64,000 nt of DNA from Granulosicoccus sp045106475 (GCA_045106475.1 JBGCEO010000105.1:1-64000); one strand, 5' to 3'; positions 43,633-53,215 are shown, counted from the stretch's first letter. Notes: generated by a model from the sequence alone, not told the origin. Made by a program: numbers and translations.

Positions 43633-43980
43633 TTACATCGTCTGAGTCGGACGCTCACCTTGCAAAGCAGCGGCCAGATGCTGTTCGATATTGGATTTGG
43701 TATCGCCGTTATCCCCTTCCGAGAATTGCACACCAATACCCGGCGCTTTGTTGCCTTGAGCACCTGCGGGAGTGACCCAAACAACAGATCCCCTGACAGG
43801 CACGACACTGTGGTCATCCATCAGTTTAAGTAACATAAAGACTTTGTCGCCCATCTCGTAATTACGAGTGGTAGGGACAAATACACCACCATTCTGCACG
43901 AATGACATGTACGAAGAGTACAGTGCACCGCGATCGGTGATCGAGAAAGAGATTATTCCTTTACGTGTTTCAGCAGTCAT
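43633..43980 (-). CDS. pilZ: PilZ-domain protein, type IV pilus assembly type
   Basis: A 115-residue single-domain PilZ protein. It reads ISFSITDRGALYSSYMSFVQ, GGVFVPTTRNYEMGDKVFML and PVRGSVVWVTPAGAQGNKAP, ending GIGVQFSEGD. The Arg-x-x-x-Arg and D/N-x-S-x-x-G motifs that bind cyclic di-GMP in other PilZ proteins are absent, as in the Pseudomonas PilZ required for type IV pili. Its place directly after holB (10-base gap) is the same as in Pseudomonas, supporting the symbol. It implies type IV pili encoded elsewhere. Confidence 0.9.
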   Translation of the reverse strand: MTAETRKGIISFSITDRGALYSSYMSFVQNGGVFVPTTRNYEMGDKVFMLLKLMDDHSVVPVRGSVVWVTPAGAQGNKAPGIGVQFSEGDNGDTKSNIEQHLAAALQGERPTQTM

Positions 43981-43990
43981 AACAGAACGT

Positions 43991-44965
43991 TCAGCCGTTG
44001 GTCATAAGACGGATATCGGCAAAAAGTCCCTCTAGCACAGTCTGAGTCTTGAAACTGGCGCTATCTGAACGGTGTAATTTCAACAAACGATCATGAAGTG
44101 TGAACCACTGCTCGTTTCGAAGCCGTTCACGGGTCTCCGATATAGCCTGTTCTACGGCAGGATTTGCGCCAATCGGGACGTTAACATGACATTTACTGGC
44201 AGCAAGACTCCAACTACTGAACGTTGCCAGAGCTTGAGAGGTATCAATAGCACCCAAAGAATCGGCAATCCGACCCACGCTACCTTTGTGTTGAAACAGA
44301 TCTAACCAGGCCTTTAAAAGCAGTGCGCGGACTGCCTGTTGCTCATCTGTTTCGTTGCGCAACGCGGCAAAAGGACCTCCACCAGCGTCTTTTAGCGCAG
44401 ACTCCGGGTCTGCCACGTGCCCGGCTAACCATTCAATGGCCGCCGATCTGTCTCCCATCTTCAACGTCGTTTTCTGGCACCTGCTTCGAATGGTTGCTGG
44501 CAGGGCACCTATATGCGTGGCTGTAAGGATTAGAACCGCATGATCTGCAGGCTCTTCAAGGGTCTTTAGCAAACTATTGGCTGCATTGCGATTTAAGGTG
44601 TCTGCATCCTCGATCAATGCAACTCGATAGCTACCCTGACCTGCCGTCAGTTGAAGCCACTGGACCAAAGCCCGTACGCTGTCTACCTTGATGGACACAT
44701 TGGCACCCTCAGGAACCAGCTTGCGGTAGTCCGGGTGTGAATCGGCCAGCAGCTGACGACAGGATTCACAACGTTGACAAGCACCCTTTTCCGTTAGATC
44801 ACGACACAGCAGCGATTCGGCAAGCCATTGTCCGAAAGCGCGTTTACCAATCCCATCAATGCCCGTTATCAACAAGGCATGTGGAAGACGGCTTTGAGCT
44901 GCACGAGACAACAGTGCCGCGCCATCACGCTCAAGCCAGGGTGGACAATCGCTTAGTGAATCCAT
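43991..44965 (-). CDS. holB: DNA polymerase III subunit delta prime
   Basis: A 324-residue clamp-loader subunit. The AAA+ fold shows a degenerate P-loop ITGIDGIGKRAFGQWL, the zinc module GACQRCESCRQLLADSHPD, NSLLKTLEEPADHAVLILTA and the SRC motif in LPATIRSRCQKTTLK. In delta prime the P-loop does not hydrolyse ATP; the protein acts as the stator of the loader that places the beta clamp on DNA. It follows tmk by nine bases and precedes pilZ, a conserved gammaproteobacterial order. The C-terminal collar domain is poorly conserved but of normal size. Confidence 0.95.
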   Translation of the reverse strand: MDSLSDCPPWLERDGAALLSRAAQSRLPHALLITGIDGIGKRAFGQWLAESLLCRDLTEKGACQRCESCRQLLADSHPDYRKLVPEGANVSIKVDSVRALVQWLQLTAGQGSYRVALIEDADTLNRNAANSLLKTLEEPADHAVLILTATHIGALPATIRSRCQKTTLKMGDRSAAIEWLAGHVADPESALKDAGGGPFAALRNETDEQQAVRALLLKAWLDLFQHKGSVGRIADSLGAIDTSQALATFSSWSLAASKCHVNVPIGANPAVEQAISETRERLRNEQWFTLHDRLLKLHRSDSASFKTQTVLEGLFADIRLMTNG

Positions 44966-44974
44966 GACAGTCGC

Positions 44975-45619
44975 TTAAGCGTGCGTAAGCAACAAGGGAG
45001 TGAGTGCTTCTTGCACTGATTCCTGCACTCGTTCCAACGGAAGTGACGCATCGATGACCTTGACACGCTCCGGAGCCATCTCAGCCCTTTGAAGGTAAGC
45101 GGCTCGCGCACGTTCGAAAAACGCCAGAGCTTCTCGTTCTATTCTATCGGGCTTACCTCGCGCTGCCATCCGCTTAAGTCCATCCTCGACAGGCATATCA
45201 AGCAATAATGTCAGATCAGGCTCGATTGAGACGCCCATCATCTCATGCAACGCGGCCACTCGGGCGGTGCCTAATTCCCGGCCGGCGCCCTGATAAGCAA
45301 CACTGGCATCCAGAAAACGATCACACAACACCCAATTACCCTGGCTTAAGGCGGGTTCGATAACCTGTGCCACATGTTCTACTCGCGACGCAGCCATTAG
45401 TAGAAGTTCTGTTTCGGCCTGCATTGATTCGCGACCATGTAAAACCAGATCACGCAATTGTTCGCCTATCGGCGTACCGCCAGGTTCTCGAGTGCCTGTA
45501 AATGCGATACCGGCGCTTTGCAGAATAGACTCTATAAAATTTCGATTAGTCGTTTTACCGACGCCTTCAAGCCCTTCGAGTGTGATGAATTTGCCACGCG
45601 GCAAGCCAGGAGTACTCAC
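44975..45619 (-). CDS. tmk: Thymidylate kinase
   Basis: A 214-residue kinase phosphorylating dTMP to dTDP. The P-loop is TLEGLEGVGKTTNRNFIESI, with the DR-x motif in WVLCDRFLDASVAYQGAGR and the lid/TREPGG motif TGTREPGGTPIGEQLRDLVL. LTLLLDMPVEDGLKRMAAR completes the family pattern. It overlaps mltG by four bases (ATGA) and is nine bases before holB. Thymidylate supply and clamp loading are thus encoded together. Confidence 0.97.
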   Translation of the reverse strand: MSTPGLPRGKFITLEGLEGVGKTTNRNFIESILQSAGIAFTGTREPGGTPIGEQLRDLVLHGRESMQAETELLLMAASRVEHVAQVIEPALSQGNWVLCDRFLDASVAYQGAGRELGTARVAALHEMMGVSIEPDLTLLLDMPVEDGLKRMAARGKPDRIEREALAFFERARAAYLQRAEMAPERVKVIDASLPLERVQESVQEALTPLLLTHA

Positions 45620-46623
45620 CGTTTTAACTGATATTTTCGCACTGCCGCATTGTGCTGTTCGAGGGTGTCGGAAAACTGATGACTGCCATCTCCACGTGCT
45701 ACAAAATATAGAGCGGTGGTTGACTCCGGATTAAGCACTGCATTGATAGCTTCGCGACCCACCATCGAAATGGGACTGGGAGGAAGACCTGCTCGCGTAT
45801 AAGTGTTGTAAGGAGTATCGGTTGTTAAATCTTTGCGCCTGATATTGCCATCAAAATCATCACCCATGCCGTAGATAACAGTGGGATCTGTTTGCAGTCG
45901 CATTTTTTTGTTGATTCTGGATAAAAACACTCCGGCTATTTGAGGACGTTCGGATGCCAGGGCCGTTTCTTTTTCAACGATAGATGCCAGTATCAAAGCC
46001 TCATAGGGGGTTTTGAGCGGTATATTATCGGCACGGTTTTCCCACTCCTCCTTCAAGACCTTGTCCATAGTTTGCTTGGCACGAATCAGGTACTCGACAT
46101 CAGTGCTTCCTTTGGGAAATGAATAAGTATCAGAAAAGAACTGCCCCTCAGGGTGGAGGTCAGGAAAACCAATAGCCTCCATCAGGATTTGTTCATCCAG
46201 AGAAGCCACGTCGCCCAAGGTGTGTTTCAAATCAGCAGATGCTGCAACACGCGCGATGGTTTGTTTCCAGTTTGATCCTTCAATAATGCTGTGCGAGTAC
46301 TGTCGAGTCTGGCCTTTCAGGAAAGTATCGAATAGTTCGGGAACGGTCAGTTTGCCCTGCAGCACAAATTCACCGGATTTTATTCCACCAGCCTTCTCGC
46401 TTAATCGAACATAAAGATCAAACCAGTATCGTTTGTCTATGATTCCCTGGTTTTCCAGTTCCAGGGATACGCGTTTTGCAGACCAGCCTCGCTCTATCGT
46501 AAAGCTGCTGCTATCACCATCAAGCGTAACCGGCTTGTTTAGATAGTTGTTGTAATCTGTCCAACCGAACCAGGCGGCTGCCGACGCACATACAACAATC
46601 AATACCAGCAGAAAACGAATCAC
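45616..46623 (-). CDS. mltG: Endolytic murein transglycosylase MltG
   Basis: A 335-residue inner-membrane lytic transglycosylase thought to end nascent glycan strands. The N-terminal helix FLLVLIVVCASAAAWFGW anchors it. A LysM-like subdomain (FTIERGWSAKRVSLELENQG) is followed by the YceG catalytic domain with LILASIVEKETALASERPQI, containing the catalytic glutamate, then FLSRINKKMRLQTDPTVIYG and AGLPPSPISMVGREAINAVL. It overlaps fabF and tmk by four bases each. In E. coli pabC lies between fabF and mltG; here it is missing. Confidence 0.95.
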   Translation of the reverse strand: MIRFLLVLIVVCASAAAWFGWTDYNNYLNKPVTLDGDSSSFTIERGWSAKRVSLELENQGIIDKRYWFDLYVRLSEKAGGIKSGEFVLQGKLTVPELFDTFLKGQTRQYSHSIIEGSNWKQTIARVAASADLKHTLGDVASLDEQILMEAIGFPDLHPEGQFFSDTYSFPKGSTDVEYLIRAKQTMDKVLKEEWENRADNIPLKTPYEALILASIVEKETALASERPQIAGVFLSRINKKMRLQTDPTVIYGMGDDFDGNIRRKDLTTDTPYNTYTRAGLPPSPISMVGREAINAVLNPESTTALYFVARGDGSHQFSDTLEQHNAAVRKYQLKR

Positions 46624-47867
46624 ACGCTGTCAGCTGAGAACACCAAAGTACCGTTGGTTCCGCCAAAGCCAAAGGAATTTGACATCGAAACCTTCAAAGG
46701 TGCTTCACGTTTTACATGGGCCACATAATCAAGATCGCAGCCTTCGCCCGGGTTATCCAGGTTTATAGTGGGAGGGGCAATCTGATCGCGTAAGGCCAGT
46801 ATTGAAAACACCGCTTCGATACCTCCCGCAGCACCCAGTAAGTGTCCCGTCATGCTTTTGGTGGAACTGACCAACAAGGATTGACTGTGACTGCCAAAAG
46901 CGCTCTTGATAGCATCAGTCTCAGCCACATCTCCAGCCGAAGTTGAGGTGCCATGCGCATTAACATAGTCGATATCCGAAGGTTCCAGGCCTGCATTTTT
47001 TAAGGCCGACAGCATGCAACGCGCTGCGCCTTCGCCATTGGCCGATGGCAATGTCATATGATGAGCATCGCCGCTCATGCCATATCCGGCAAGCTCACAA
47101 TAGATCCTTGCCCCGCGTGCCTTGGCGTGTTCGTACTCCTCTAGAACCATGACGCCTGCACCGTCTCCCAGAACAAAACCATCTCTGTCTCTATCCCAGG
47201 GACGACTTGCGGCCGCTGGATCATCATTGCGAGTAGACAGGGCGCGAGCAGCTCCAAAACCTGCAAGCCCCAAAGGACAGGTAGCCATTTCGGCACCTCC
47301 TGCAATCATGATGTCTGCATCGCCGTATTCAATAAAACGAGAAGCATCACCGATGTTGTGGGTTCCAGTGGTGCAAGCCGTGACCGTACAGACATTAGGC
47401 CCCTTGTAACCGAACTTGATACTCAGGTTGCCGCTGATCATATTGATAATCGTGGATGGCACGAAGAACGGAGAGACCTTCCGCGGTCCGCCATCAAGCA
47501 GGGCCTTGTGCTGTGTTTCGATATTGGGTAAACCACCGATACCTGATCCGATCGATACGCCAACGCGCTCTAGATCAATACCGTCTGCATTATCAAGCTT
47601 TGCATCAGTTATGGCCTGCATGCCAGCAGCAATGCCATAGTGCACGAAGACGTCCATCTTGCGGGCTTCTTTCCGGCTGAAGTACGCTTCGGTATCAAAG
47701 TCTTTAACTGAGGCGCTGAACTTAGTACTGAAATCAGACACATCAAAATCATTAATACTGGCCGCACCAGAAACACCGGCAACAATATTCCGCCAGCTCT
47801 GTTCAACGTCTCCGCCAACGGGAGTTACTAAGCCCAGCCCGGTTACCGCTACTCGTCTACGCGTCAA
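46620..47867 (-). CDS. fabF: Beta-ketoacyl-ACP synthase II
   Basis: A 415-residue condensing enzyme extending acyl-ACP chains with malonyl-ACP. The active-site cysteine is in VCTVTACTTGTHNIGDA (about residue 164), the histidines in VNAHGTSTSAGDVAETDAIK and MTGHLLGAAGGIEA, with the C-terminal SNSFGFGGTNGTLVF. It lies 231 bases after acpP with a terminator-like hairpin between them, and overlaps mltG by four bases. FabB is not in the window. Confidence 0.97.
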   Translation of the reverse strand: MTRRRVAVTGLGLVTPVGGDVEQSWRNIVAGVSGAASINDFDVSDFSTKFSASVKDFDTEAYFSRKEARKMDVFVHYGIAAGMQAITDAKLDNADGIDLERVGVSIGSGIGGLPNIETQHKALLDGGPRKVSPFFVPSTIINMISGNLSIKFGYKGPNVCTVTACTTGTHNIGDASRFIEYGDADIMIAGGAEMATCPLGLAGFGAARALSTRNDDPAAASRPWDRDRDGFVLGDGAGVMVLEEYEHAKARGARIYCELAGYGMSGDAHHMTLPSANGEGAARCMLSALKNAGLEPSDIDYVNAHGTSTSAGDVAETDAIKSAFGSHSQSLLVSSTKSMTGHLLGAAGGIEAVFSILALRDQIAPPTINLDNPGEGCDLDYVAHVKREAPLKVSMSNSFGFGGTNGTLVFSADSV

Positions 47868-47912
47868 ACTCGTTAAGCTCCGATAACGACAATCGCCCTC
47901 ATGCCTGAGAGC

Positions 47913-47987
47913 AAAAACAAGAGAGCCGCGACGCTGACGACATTCCTCGCTTGTGTTTGCGAAGAATGCATCCAGAGCGGCCCTCTC
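47913..47987 (-). terminator. Terminator or attenuator between acpP and fabF
   Basis: Read on the minus strand, GAGAGGGCCGC (47987-47977) pairs with GCGGCTCTC (47929-47921), and the interior CATTCTTCGC pairs with GCGAGGAATG with one mismatch. The stem is followed directly by TTGTTTTT (47920-47913). This fits a rho-independent terminator that reduces read-through into fabF. Confidence 0.65.
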
Positions 47988-48098
47988 ACCTATCCAACTA
48001 CTGCATTAAAAACTCAAACAAGTCTGAAGATCCACAACTACAGAATGAAAAACTCAGTGGTTATAGCGAATGCTTCAGACTAGTGAGGGGCCAGCTGC

Positions 48099-48338
48099 TC
48101 AAGCATCTATGTGGGCGTTGACGTAGTCTACAGCCTGCTGAACAGTTGTAATTTTCTCTGCTTCTTCATCAGGGATTTCGCACTCGAACTCTTCCTCAAG
48201 TGCCATAACCAGCTCGACGGTATCGAGAGAATCTGCGCCTAGATCTTCGACAAATGAAGCTTTGTTCGTGACTTCTTCGTCTTTCACGCCCAGCTGTTCG
48301 ATGACAATCTTCTTGACGCGTTCTTCAATACTACTCAT
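48099..48338 (-). CDS. acpP: Acyl carrier protein
   Basis: A 79-residue, strongly acidic four-helix protein that carries growing acyl chains on a 4'-phosphopantetheine arm. The attachment serine is Ser37 in EDLGADSLDTVELVMALEEE. It starts MSSIEERVKKIVIEQLGVKD. It lies between fabG and fabF. It has its own near-consensus promoter and a terminator-like structure downstream, consistent with ACP being needed in far larger amounts than its neighbours. Confidence 0.99.
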   Translation of the reverse strand: MSSIEERVKKIVIEQLGVKDEEVTNKASFVEDLGADSLDTVELVMALEEEFECEIPDEEAEKITTVQQAVDYVNAHIDA

Positions 48339-48385
48339 TGTGGGATAAACCTCCGAAAAAAATAAGCGGCCTCAGCCGTGCTGAC

Positions 48386-48415
48386 ATTGTAGAGAGTTCC
48401 ACGATAACGTGCCAA
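48386..48415 (-). promoter_or_regulatory. acpP promoter
   Basis: On the minus strand: -35 TTGGCA (48415-48410), 18-base spacer, -10 TACAAT (48391-48386). It lies in the 183-base gap between fabG and acpP, with transcription expected to begin about 40 bases before the acpP start codon. Confidence 0.6.
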
Positions 48416-48521
48416 CTCTTCCGCAATTTCTTGTTGTGATTGTGGGGACTTACTGTACGGATACCAACTACAAGTTTAAATAAAAAGGGATGTTTTCTCT
48501 GCCAAAATCCTGACCATAAGG

Positions 48522-49274
48522 CTAGGTCATCACCATTCCACCATTGACGCTGATGGTCTGGCCGGTAATGTAGGAGGCAGCTGGAGAGGCCAAAAACAAG
48601 CATGTTTGCGCTATGTCGTCAGGACTACCCAACCTGCCCAAAGCTATTTCGCCCTTCAAACGCTCCTTTTGCGCCTCAGGCAGCGCATCTGTCATATCAG
48701 ACTCAATAAAGCCCGGTGCAACCGCATTGATAGTGATCGAACGAGCACCAAGCTCTCGTGCCAATGATTTCGTCATGCCAAGCAACCCCGCTTTTGCTGC
48801 AGAATAATTCACTTGACCCGCATTTCCGGTTATACCAACGACTGAACTGATGTTTATGATCCGCCCGCTACGAGCCTTGACCATCGGCTTTACCACCAGA
48901 CGGCACATTCGATACACGCTGGTCAGATTGGTTGAAATGACATCTTCCCATTCCGCATCCTTCATCCGCATAAACAAATTGTCGCGGGTGATACCTGCAT
49001 TATTGACCAGTATCGAAATCGCCCCGAATTCTTCTCCGATTCGAGCCACAACACTTTCAGCATCGGCACTATCGGTCACATTCAACCGCATGCCGGTACC
49101 TTTTATTCCAGCTTCTGTAAATCGTGCGGAAATAGCATCCGCTCCACTCTCGGAAGTGGCCGTGCCTATAACCGTGGCTCCGTGCTGACCAAGCAACTGC
49201 GCTATAGCCGCACCAATCCCGCGACTCGCGCCGGTTACGAGTGCGACCTGAGCGTTAAGGGTGTTTTCGTTCAT
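48522..49274 (-). CDS. fabG: 3-oxoacyl-ACP reductase
   Basis: A 250-residue SDR that reduces beta-ketoacyl-ACP with NADPH. It shows VTGASRGIGAAIAQLL, the catalytic serine in RIINISSVVGITGNAGQVNY followed by the Tyr-x-x-x-Lys of YSAAKAGLLGMTKSL, and the C-terminal ITGQTISVNGGMVMT, which is typical of FabG rather than other SDRs. The start codon is two bases after the fabD stop. It lies in a fabD-fabG-acpP-fabF series. Confidence 0.97.
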   Translation of the reverse strand: MNENTLNAQVALVTGASRGIGAAIAQLLGQHGATVIGTATSESGADAISARFTEAGIKGTGMRLNVTDSADAESVVARIGEEFGAISILVNNAGITRDNLFMRMKDAEWEDVISTNLTSVYRMCRLVVKPMVKARSGRIINISSVVGITGNAGQVNYSAAKAGLLGMTKSLARELGARSITINAVAPGFIESDMTDALPEAQKERLKGEIALGRLGSPDDIAQTCLFLASPAASYITGQTISVNGGMVMT

Positions 49275-49276
49275 GT

Positions 49277-50260
49277 TCAGTCCATTGCGTTGGTGACAGA
49301 GTCAATCGCTGCATCGAGTGTTGCAGGAGCGTCGACTGCCAGAGTGGGTAGTGCACGATCTATCCGCTTGCCAAGACCGGTCAACACTTTTCCGGGCCCA
49401 GCTTCAATAACGCTGGTAACGCCATAGTTATCGCGCAAAGCCTCAATTGTTTTTGTCCAGTAAACGGGGTTGTAGACGTGCGCCTTCAGATGATCAAGCA
49501 AGGTGTTCAAATCAGCAGGGGCAGCAGCTGTAGCATTTTGTACAAGTGGTGCTTTGGGAAACGACCAGTTAAGCGTATCAATCGTTTTGGCAAGCTCAGC
49601 ACCTGCCGGTCGCATAAGAGAGGAATGGTTAGGTACGCTGACCGGTAACATGAGAGCTTTCCTGACACCCATTTCACGAGCCTTTTCTATAGTCTTCTCA
49701 AGAGCATCCAGATGACCCGAGATGGCCACTTGACCAGGTGCATTAAAGTTAACGGCCTCCGTTACCCGTTCGCCGCTAATTGATTTGCAGAGCTCGTCCA
49801 CTGCGTTATCGTCCATACCGATTAGTGCAGCCATGCCTCCCTGCCCTTCGGGCACAGCCTCTGCCATCAAGTTTGCGCGCTGCTTTACCAACGCAACGCC
49901 ATCTGCGAAAGGCAGGGCTTCAGATGCTACAAGAGCTGCAAACTCACCCAGGCTATGGCCTGCAAAAGCCACTGGCATGGGCAGGCCTGATGCCTGCATC
50001 ACTCGCCAGACTGCAACGCCTGCAGTAAACATCAGAGGTTGCGTATTTCGGGTATCACCCAGTGCCTCCTTGGTGCCTTCTTGAGCCAAGGCCCACAGAT
50101 CTTGTCCAACAATGTCTGATGCTTCACCAAAGGTTGCCTTAACTTGCGAATACTCGCCTGCAAGCTCGGCCAGCATGCCTACGCTCTGTGAACCCTGTCC
50201 TGGAAATACTACTGCGAAAGCCACCGCGCTCTCTCCCTGATCCGTTAACGATAAATTCAT
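49277..50260 (-). CDS. fabD: Malonyl-CoA:ACP transacylase
   Basis: A 327-residue transferase moving malonyl groups from CoA to ACP. The oxyanion motif VFPGQGSQSVGML, the nucleophile serine in FAGHSLGEFAALVASEAL and the histidine region in VPNHSSLMRPAGAELAK are visible. About ten extra residues precede the usual start (AFAVVFPGQG). It follows dapB by 22 bases on the same strand. The fabH-plsX pair usually found upstream of fabD is not here. Confidence 0.96.
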   Translation of the reverse strand: MNLSLTDQGESAVAFAVVFPGQGSQSVGMLAELAGEYSQVKATFGEASDIVGQDLWALAQEGTKEALGDTRNTQPLMFTAGVAVWRVMQASGLPMPVAFAGHSLGEFAALVASEALPFADGVALVKQRANLMAEAVPEGQGGMAALIGMDDNAVDELCKSISGERVTEAVNFNAPGQVAISGHLDALEKTIEKAREMGVRKALMLPVSVPNHSSLMRPAGAELAKTIDTLNWSFPKAPLVQNATAAAPADLNTLLDHLKAHVYNPVYWTKTIEALRDNYGVTSVIEAGPGKVLTGLGKRIDRALPTLAVDAPATLDAAIDSVTNAMD

Positions 50261-50282
50261 GTCAGCATTGCGCTCGCTGACT

Positions 50283-51092
50283 CTAATTGTTTATACCCAG
50301 CACATGAGTCATGTCGTAGAGCCCTGCAGGCTGGTCAGCCAGCCAGATCGCCGAACGTACTGCACCTCTTGCAAACGTCATCCTATCTGTAGCTTTGTGC
50401 GTGACCTCGATACGTTCACCGTTACCCGCAAACAAAACGGTGTGATCGCCAATGATGTCACCTGCTCTTATTGTCTCGAAACCTATGGTTTTAGTCTTTC
50501 GCTCACCTGTTATACCTTGCCTGCCATAAATGGCACACTCTTCAAGATCACGACCTAGTGCTTGCGCTACGACTTCACCCATCTTGATGGCAGTACCGGA
50601 GGGTGCATCAACCTTGTGTCGATGATGAGCCTCAATAACTTCAACGTCGTAATCATCGCCTAATGCCTTGGCTGCTTGTTGTAACAAAGCCAATGTCACC
50701 GTAACGCCGATGCTGTAGTTGGGTGCGAATACAATGGGTCTGCTGGCTGCATGTTGATGCAACCGCTCAATCTGCTCGCTGGTAAAACCAGTAGTGCCTA
50801 TGACCACTCGCGTGTCACTTTGGCCCAGGGCATCGAGTAACGCCAGAGAAACTGCTGGCGCTGTAAAATCGATAATGACGTCGCTCTGCGCCGCAGCCTT
50901 TTCCATCTGATCAGTAACAAGCACGCCATTGGGCTGTCCACCGGACAACAAACTGGCATCAAGACCAATACATGACTGGCCCGGAGCATCGGAAGCGGCA
51001 CTCAAACGCGCATCATCGCGTTCAGCGATAGCTGCAAGCAGTTGCCGCCCCATACGGCCGGCAGCACCATTTACGGCAAGATTGACCAACAT
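50283..51092 (-). CDS. dapB: 4-hydroxy-tetrahydrodipicolinate reductase
   Basis: A 269-residue enzyme of the lysine/diaminopimelate pathway. The dinucleotide motif is VNGAAGRMGRQLL, catalytic region VEVIEAHHRHKVDAPSGTAI and the tail FARGAVRSAIWLADQPAGLY with DMTHVLGI. I chose the ATG at 51092; a TTG two codons earlier is less likely. It lies between ligA (83-base gap) and fabD (22-base gap), all on the minus strand. Its product feeds peptidoglycan cross-links. Confidence 0.96.
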   Translation of the reverse strand: MLVNLAVNGAAGRMGRQLLAAIAERDDARLSAASDAPGQSCIGLDASLLSGGQPNGVLVTDQMEKAAAQSDVIIDFTAPAVSLALLDALGQSDTRVVIGTTGFTSEQIERLHQHAASRPIVFAPNYSIGVTVTLALLQQAAKALGDDYDVEVIEAHHRHKVDAPSGTAIKMGEVVAQALGRDLEECAIYGRQGITGERKTKTIGFETIRAGDIIGDHTVLFAGNGERIEVTHKATDRMTFARGAVRSAIWLADQPAGLYDMTHVLGINN

Positions 51093-51175
51093 ATTCAAAG
51101 CCCAAACCTGCCCTGAAGCAGCATTTTCAAATTAGCGCGCGAGAATAACACAGCCTCTGCAAAGTACCAGACTGA

Positions 51176-53215
51176 TCAGGAATCCGGCATGCCGATTATT
51201 TGTAGCAAATCGTCCTCATTCAACACCTGTACACCTAATGATTCTGCCTTGGTAACCTTGGAACCGGGGGATCCACCTGCGAACACAGCCGTGGTTTTCT
51301 TCGAAACGCTACCCGTTACTTTCGCGCCCAACTGCTGCAGTTTTTGCTTGGCCTGATCTCTTGTGAAAACTGTCAAAGTGCCCGTTAATACGTAGGTGTT
51401 GCCACTTAGAGAGTTGTTTGTTTGCACGGCATCATGGCTAGGCAATTCGATACCCGAAGCCAGTAAAGCATCAACAACCGCACGATTATCCGGATTGGAA
51501 AAAAACGTTTTCACACTGCTGGCAGCAATGGGACCTATGTCATCGATGCTGGTCAAGGCATCTTCGTCTGCATCGATCACTGCCTGCAAAGAGCCGAAAT
51601 GACTGGCCAGCAGCGCACCCCCGGATTCACCAATATCACGTATGCCCAAGGCAAAGATAAACCGTGCCAGTGTCGTCTGACGAGAAACATCAATGGCATT
51701 GACCAGGTTGCTGGCTGATTTTTCGCCCATACGTGGCAGGCTCTGCAATTGTTCAGCGTTCAAGGTGTACAAATCTGCAACCGATTCGATCAACCCTTCA
51801 TCACAGAGTTGTTCTACAAGCTTGTCACCCAGACCATCTATATCCATGGCCCTGCGCGATGCAAAATGTTTTATCGCTTCGCGGCGCTGAGCGGCACATT
51901 GCAATCCACCCGTACAACGTGCTTTAACTTCAGCTTCTGTATGAGCAACGGCAGAACCACAAACAGGACAGGCTTCGGGTAAGGTTATAGCCTGAGAATC
52001 AGCTGGTCGCTTTTCAGGTATTGATCGAACCACCTCTGGAATCACATCACCGGCGCGCCTTACAACAACCGTGTCCCCAACGCGCACGTCTTTGCGCATT
52101 ATCTCGTCCATATTATGCACGGTTGCATTGCTGACAGTTACACCACCAACAAAAACTGGTTGTAGTCTTGCAACGGGGGTTAAGGCACCCGTTCGTCCCA
52201 CTTGGAATTCAACCCCTTCCAATACTGTCAAGGCTTCTTCTGCCGGAAACTTCTGGGCGATTGCCCAACGCGGCGCACGCGATACGAATCCTAACTCCCG
52301 TTGCTCGGCCAGAGAATCAACCTTGAACACAACGCCATCAATCTCGTAACCCAGGTCGGCACGTCGTTGCTGCAGAGCCTCATAGAATTCATAACAGGCA
52401 TCAATGCCTTCGCAGCGGATTGTTTCTGCATTGACCGGAAATCCAAAGGTGGCAAGCAGTTGTAAGGCATCCAGCTGAGAGTCGGGCTGCTCAATGCCCT
52501 GTAATTCACCCAAGCCATACAGGTTGATGGAGAGTTTACGTTCGGCTGTTTTTCGTGAATCCAGCTGACGCAAACTGCCTGCTGCGGCATTGCGAGGGTT
52601 AACGAAAGCTGCCTTGTCTGCAGCCTCCATTGCCTGATTAAGCGACTCGAATGCTGAATGCGTCATGAATACTTCGCCTCTAGCCTCTAACACCGCTGGT
52701 GGATTCTCTGCGCGCAATTTCAGCGGAATCATCTCGATAGTGCGAAGGTTTTCGGTGACATTTTCGCCGGTTTGACCGTCACCTCGAGTCGCTCCTTGAA
52801 CAAATATGCCATTTTCATATCGCAAACTAATTGCCAGCCCATCCAATTTGGGCTCGGCGACATAGACTACCTTTGCCTGGTCATGCTCAAGCCTTTCGCG
52901 CACACGTCGATCAAAATCATTCAGCTCATCGCGTGAAAAAGCATTGCCCAGAGACAACATGGGTACGGCGTGATCGACTGTTTGAAAACCATCAAGCGGT
53001 GGTGCGCCTACCCGCTGTGTGGGTGAATCGACGCTACAAAGTTCAGGATACTGTTCTTCAATGGCCAGCAACTCACCAAACAACGCATCGTACTCGGCAT
53101 CACTGATCGACGGGTTGTCCAGCACATGGTATCGATGTGAATGATCATGCAGCAAAGCGTGTAGTTCTGCTACACGCGCAACGGGCTTTTTCACATCAGG
53201 AAGGCACACTTCCAA
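51176..53215 (-). CDS. ligA: NAD-dependent DNA ligase
   Basis: A ligase of about 679 residues sealing nicks with NAD. The adenylated lysine is in YVAEPKLDGLAISLRYENG (near residue 123). The Cys4 zinc finger spans CPVCGSAVAHTEAEVKARC and a following LQC, then helix-hairpin-helix repeats, and a C-terminal BRCT domain (LTGTLTVFTRDQAKQKLQQL). The start is uncertain: TTG at 53215, or GTG at 53194 directly after the zipA stop. It overlaps or abuts zipA and shares its transcript. Confidence 0.96.
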   Translation of the reverse strand: MEVCLPDVKKPVARVAELHALLHDHSHRYHVLDNPSISDAEYDALFGELLAIEEQYPELCSVDSPTQRVGAPPLDGFQTVDHAVPMLSLGNAFSRDELNDFDRRVRERLEHDQAKVVYVAEPKLDGLAISLRYENGIFVQGATRGDGQTGENVTENLRTIEMIPLKLRAENPPAVLEARGEVFMTHSAFESLNQAMEAADKAAFVNPRNAAAGSLRQLDSRKTAERKLSINLYGLGELQGIEQPDSQLDALQLLATFGFPVNAETIRCEGIDACYEFYEALQQRRADLGYEIDGVVFKVDSLAEQRELGFVSRAPRWAIAQKFPAEEALTVLEGVEFQVGRTGALTPVARLQPVFVGGVTVSNATVHNMDEIMRKDVRVGDTVVVRRAGDVIPEVVRSIPEKRPADSQAITLPEACPVCGSAVAHTEAEVKARCTGGLQCAAQRREAIKHFASRRAMDIDGLGDKLVEQLCDEGLIESVADLYTLNAEQLQSLPRMGEKSASNLVNAIDVSRQTTLARFIFALGIRDIGESGGALLASHFGSLQAVIDADEDALTSIDDIGPIAASSVKTFFSNPDNRAVVDALLASGIELPSHDAVQTNNSLSGNTYVLTGTLTVFTRDQAKQKLQQLGAKVTGSVSKKTTAVFAGGSPGSKVTKAESLGVQVLNEDDLLQIIGMPDS

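Noticed and set aside
47901..48083. 60-codon plus-strand frame between acpP and fabF
   Set aside because: It covers the terminator-like stem-loop and has no supporting signal.
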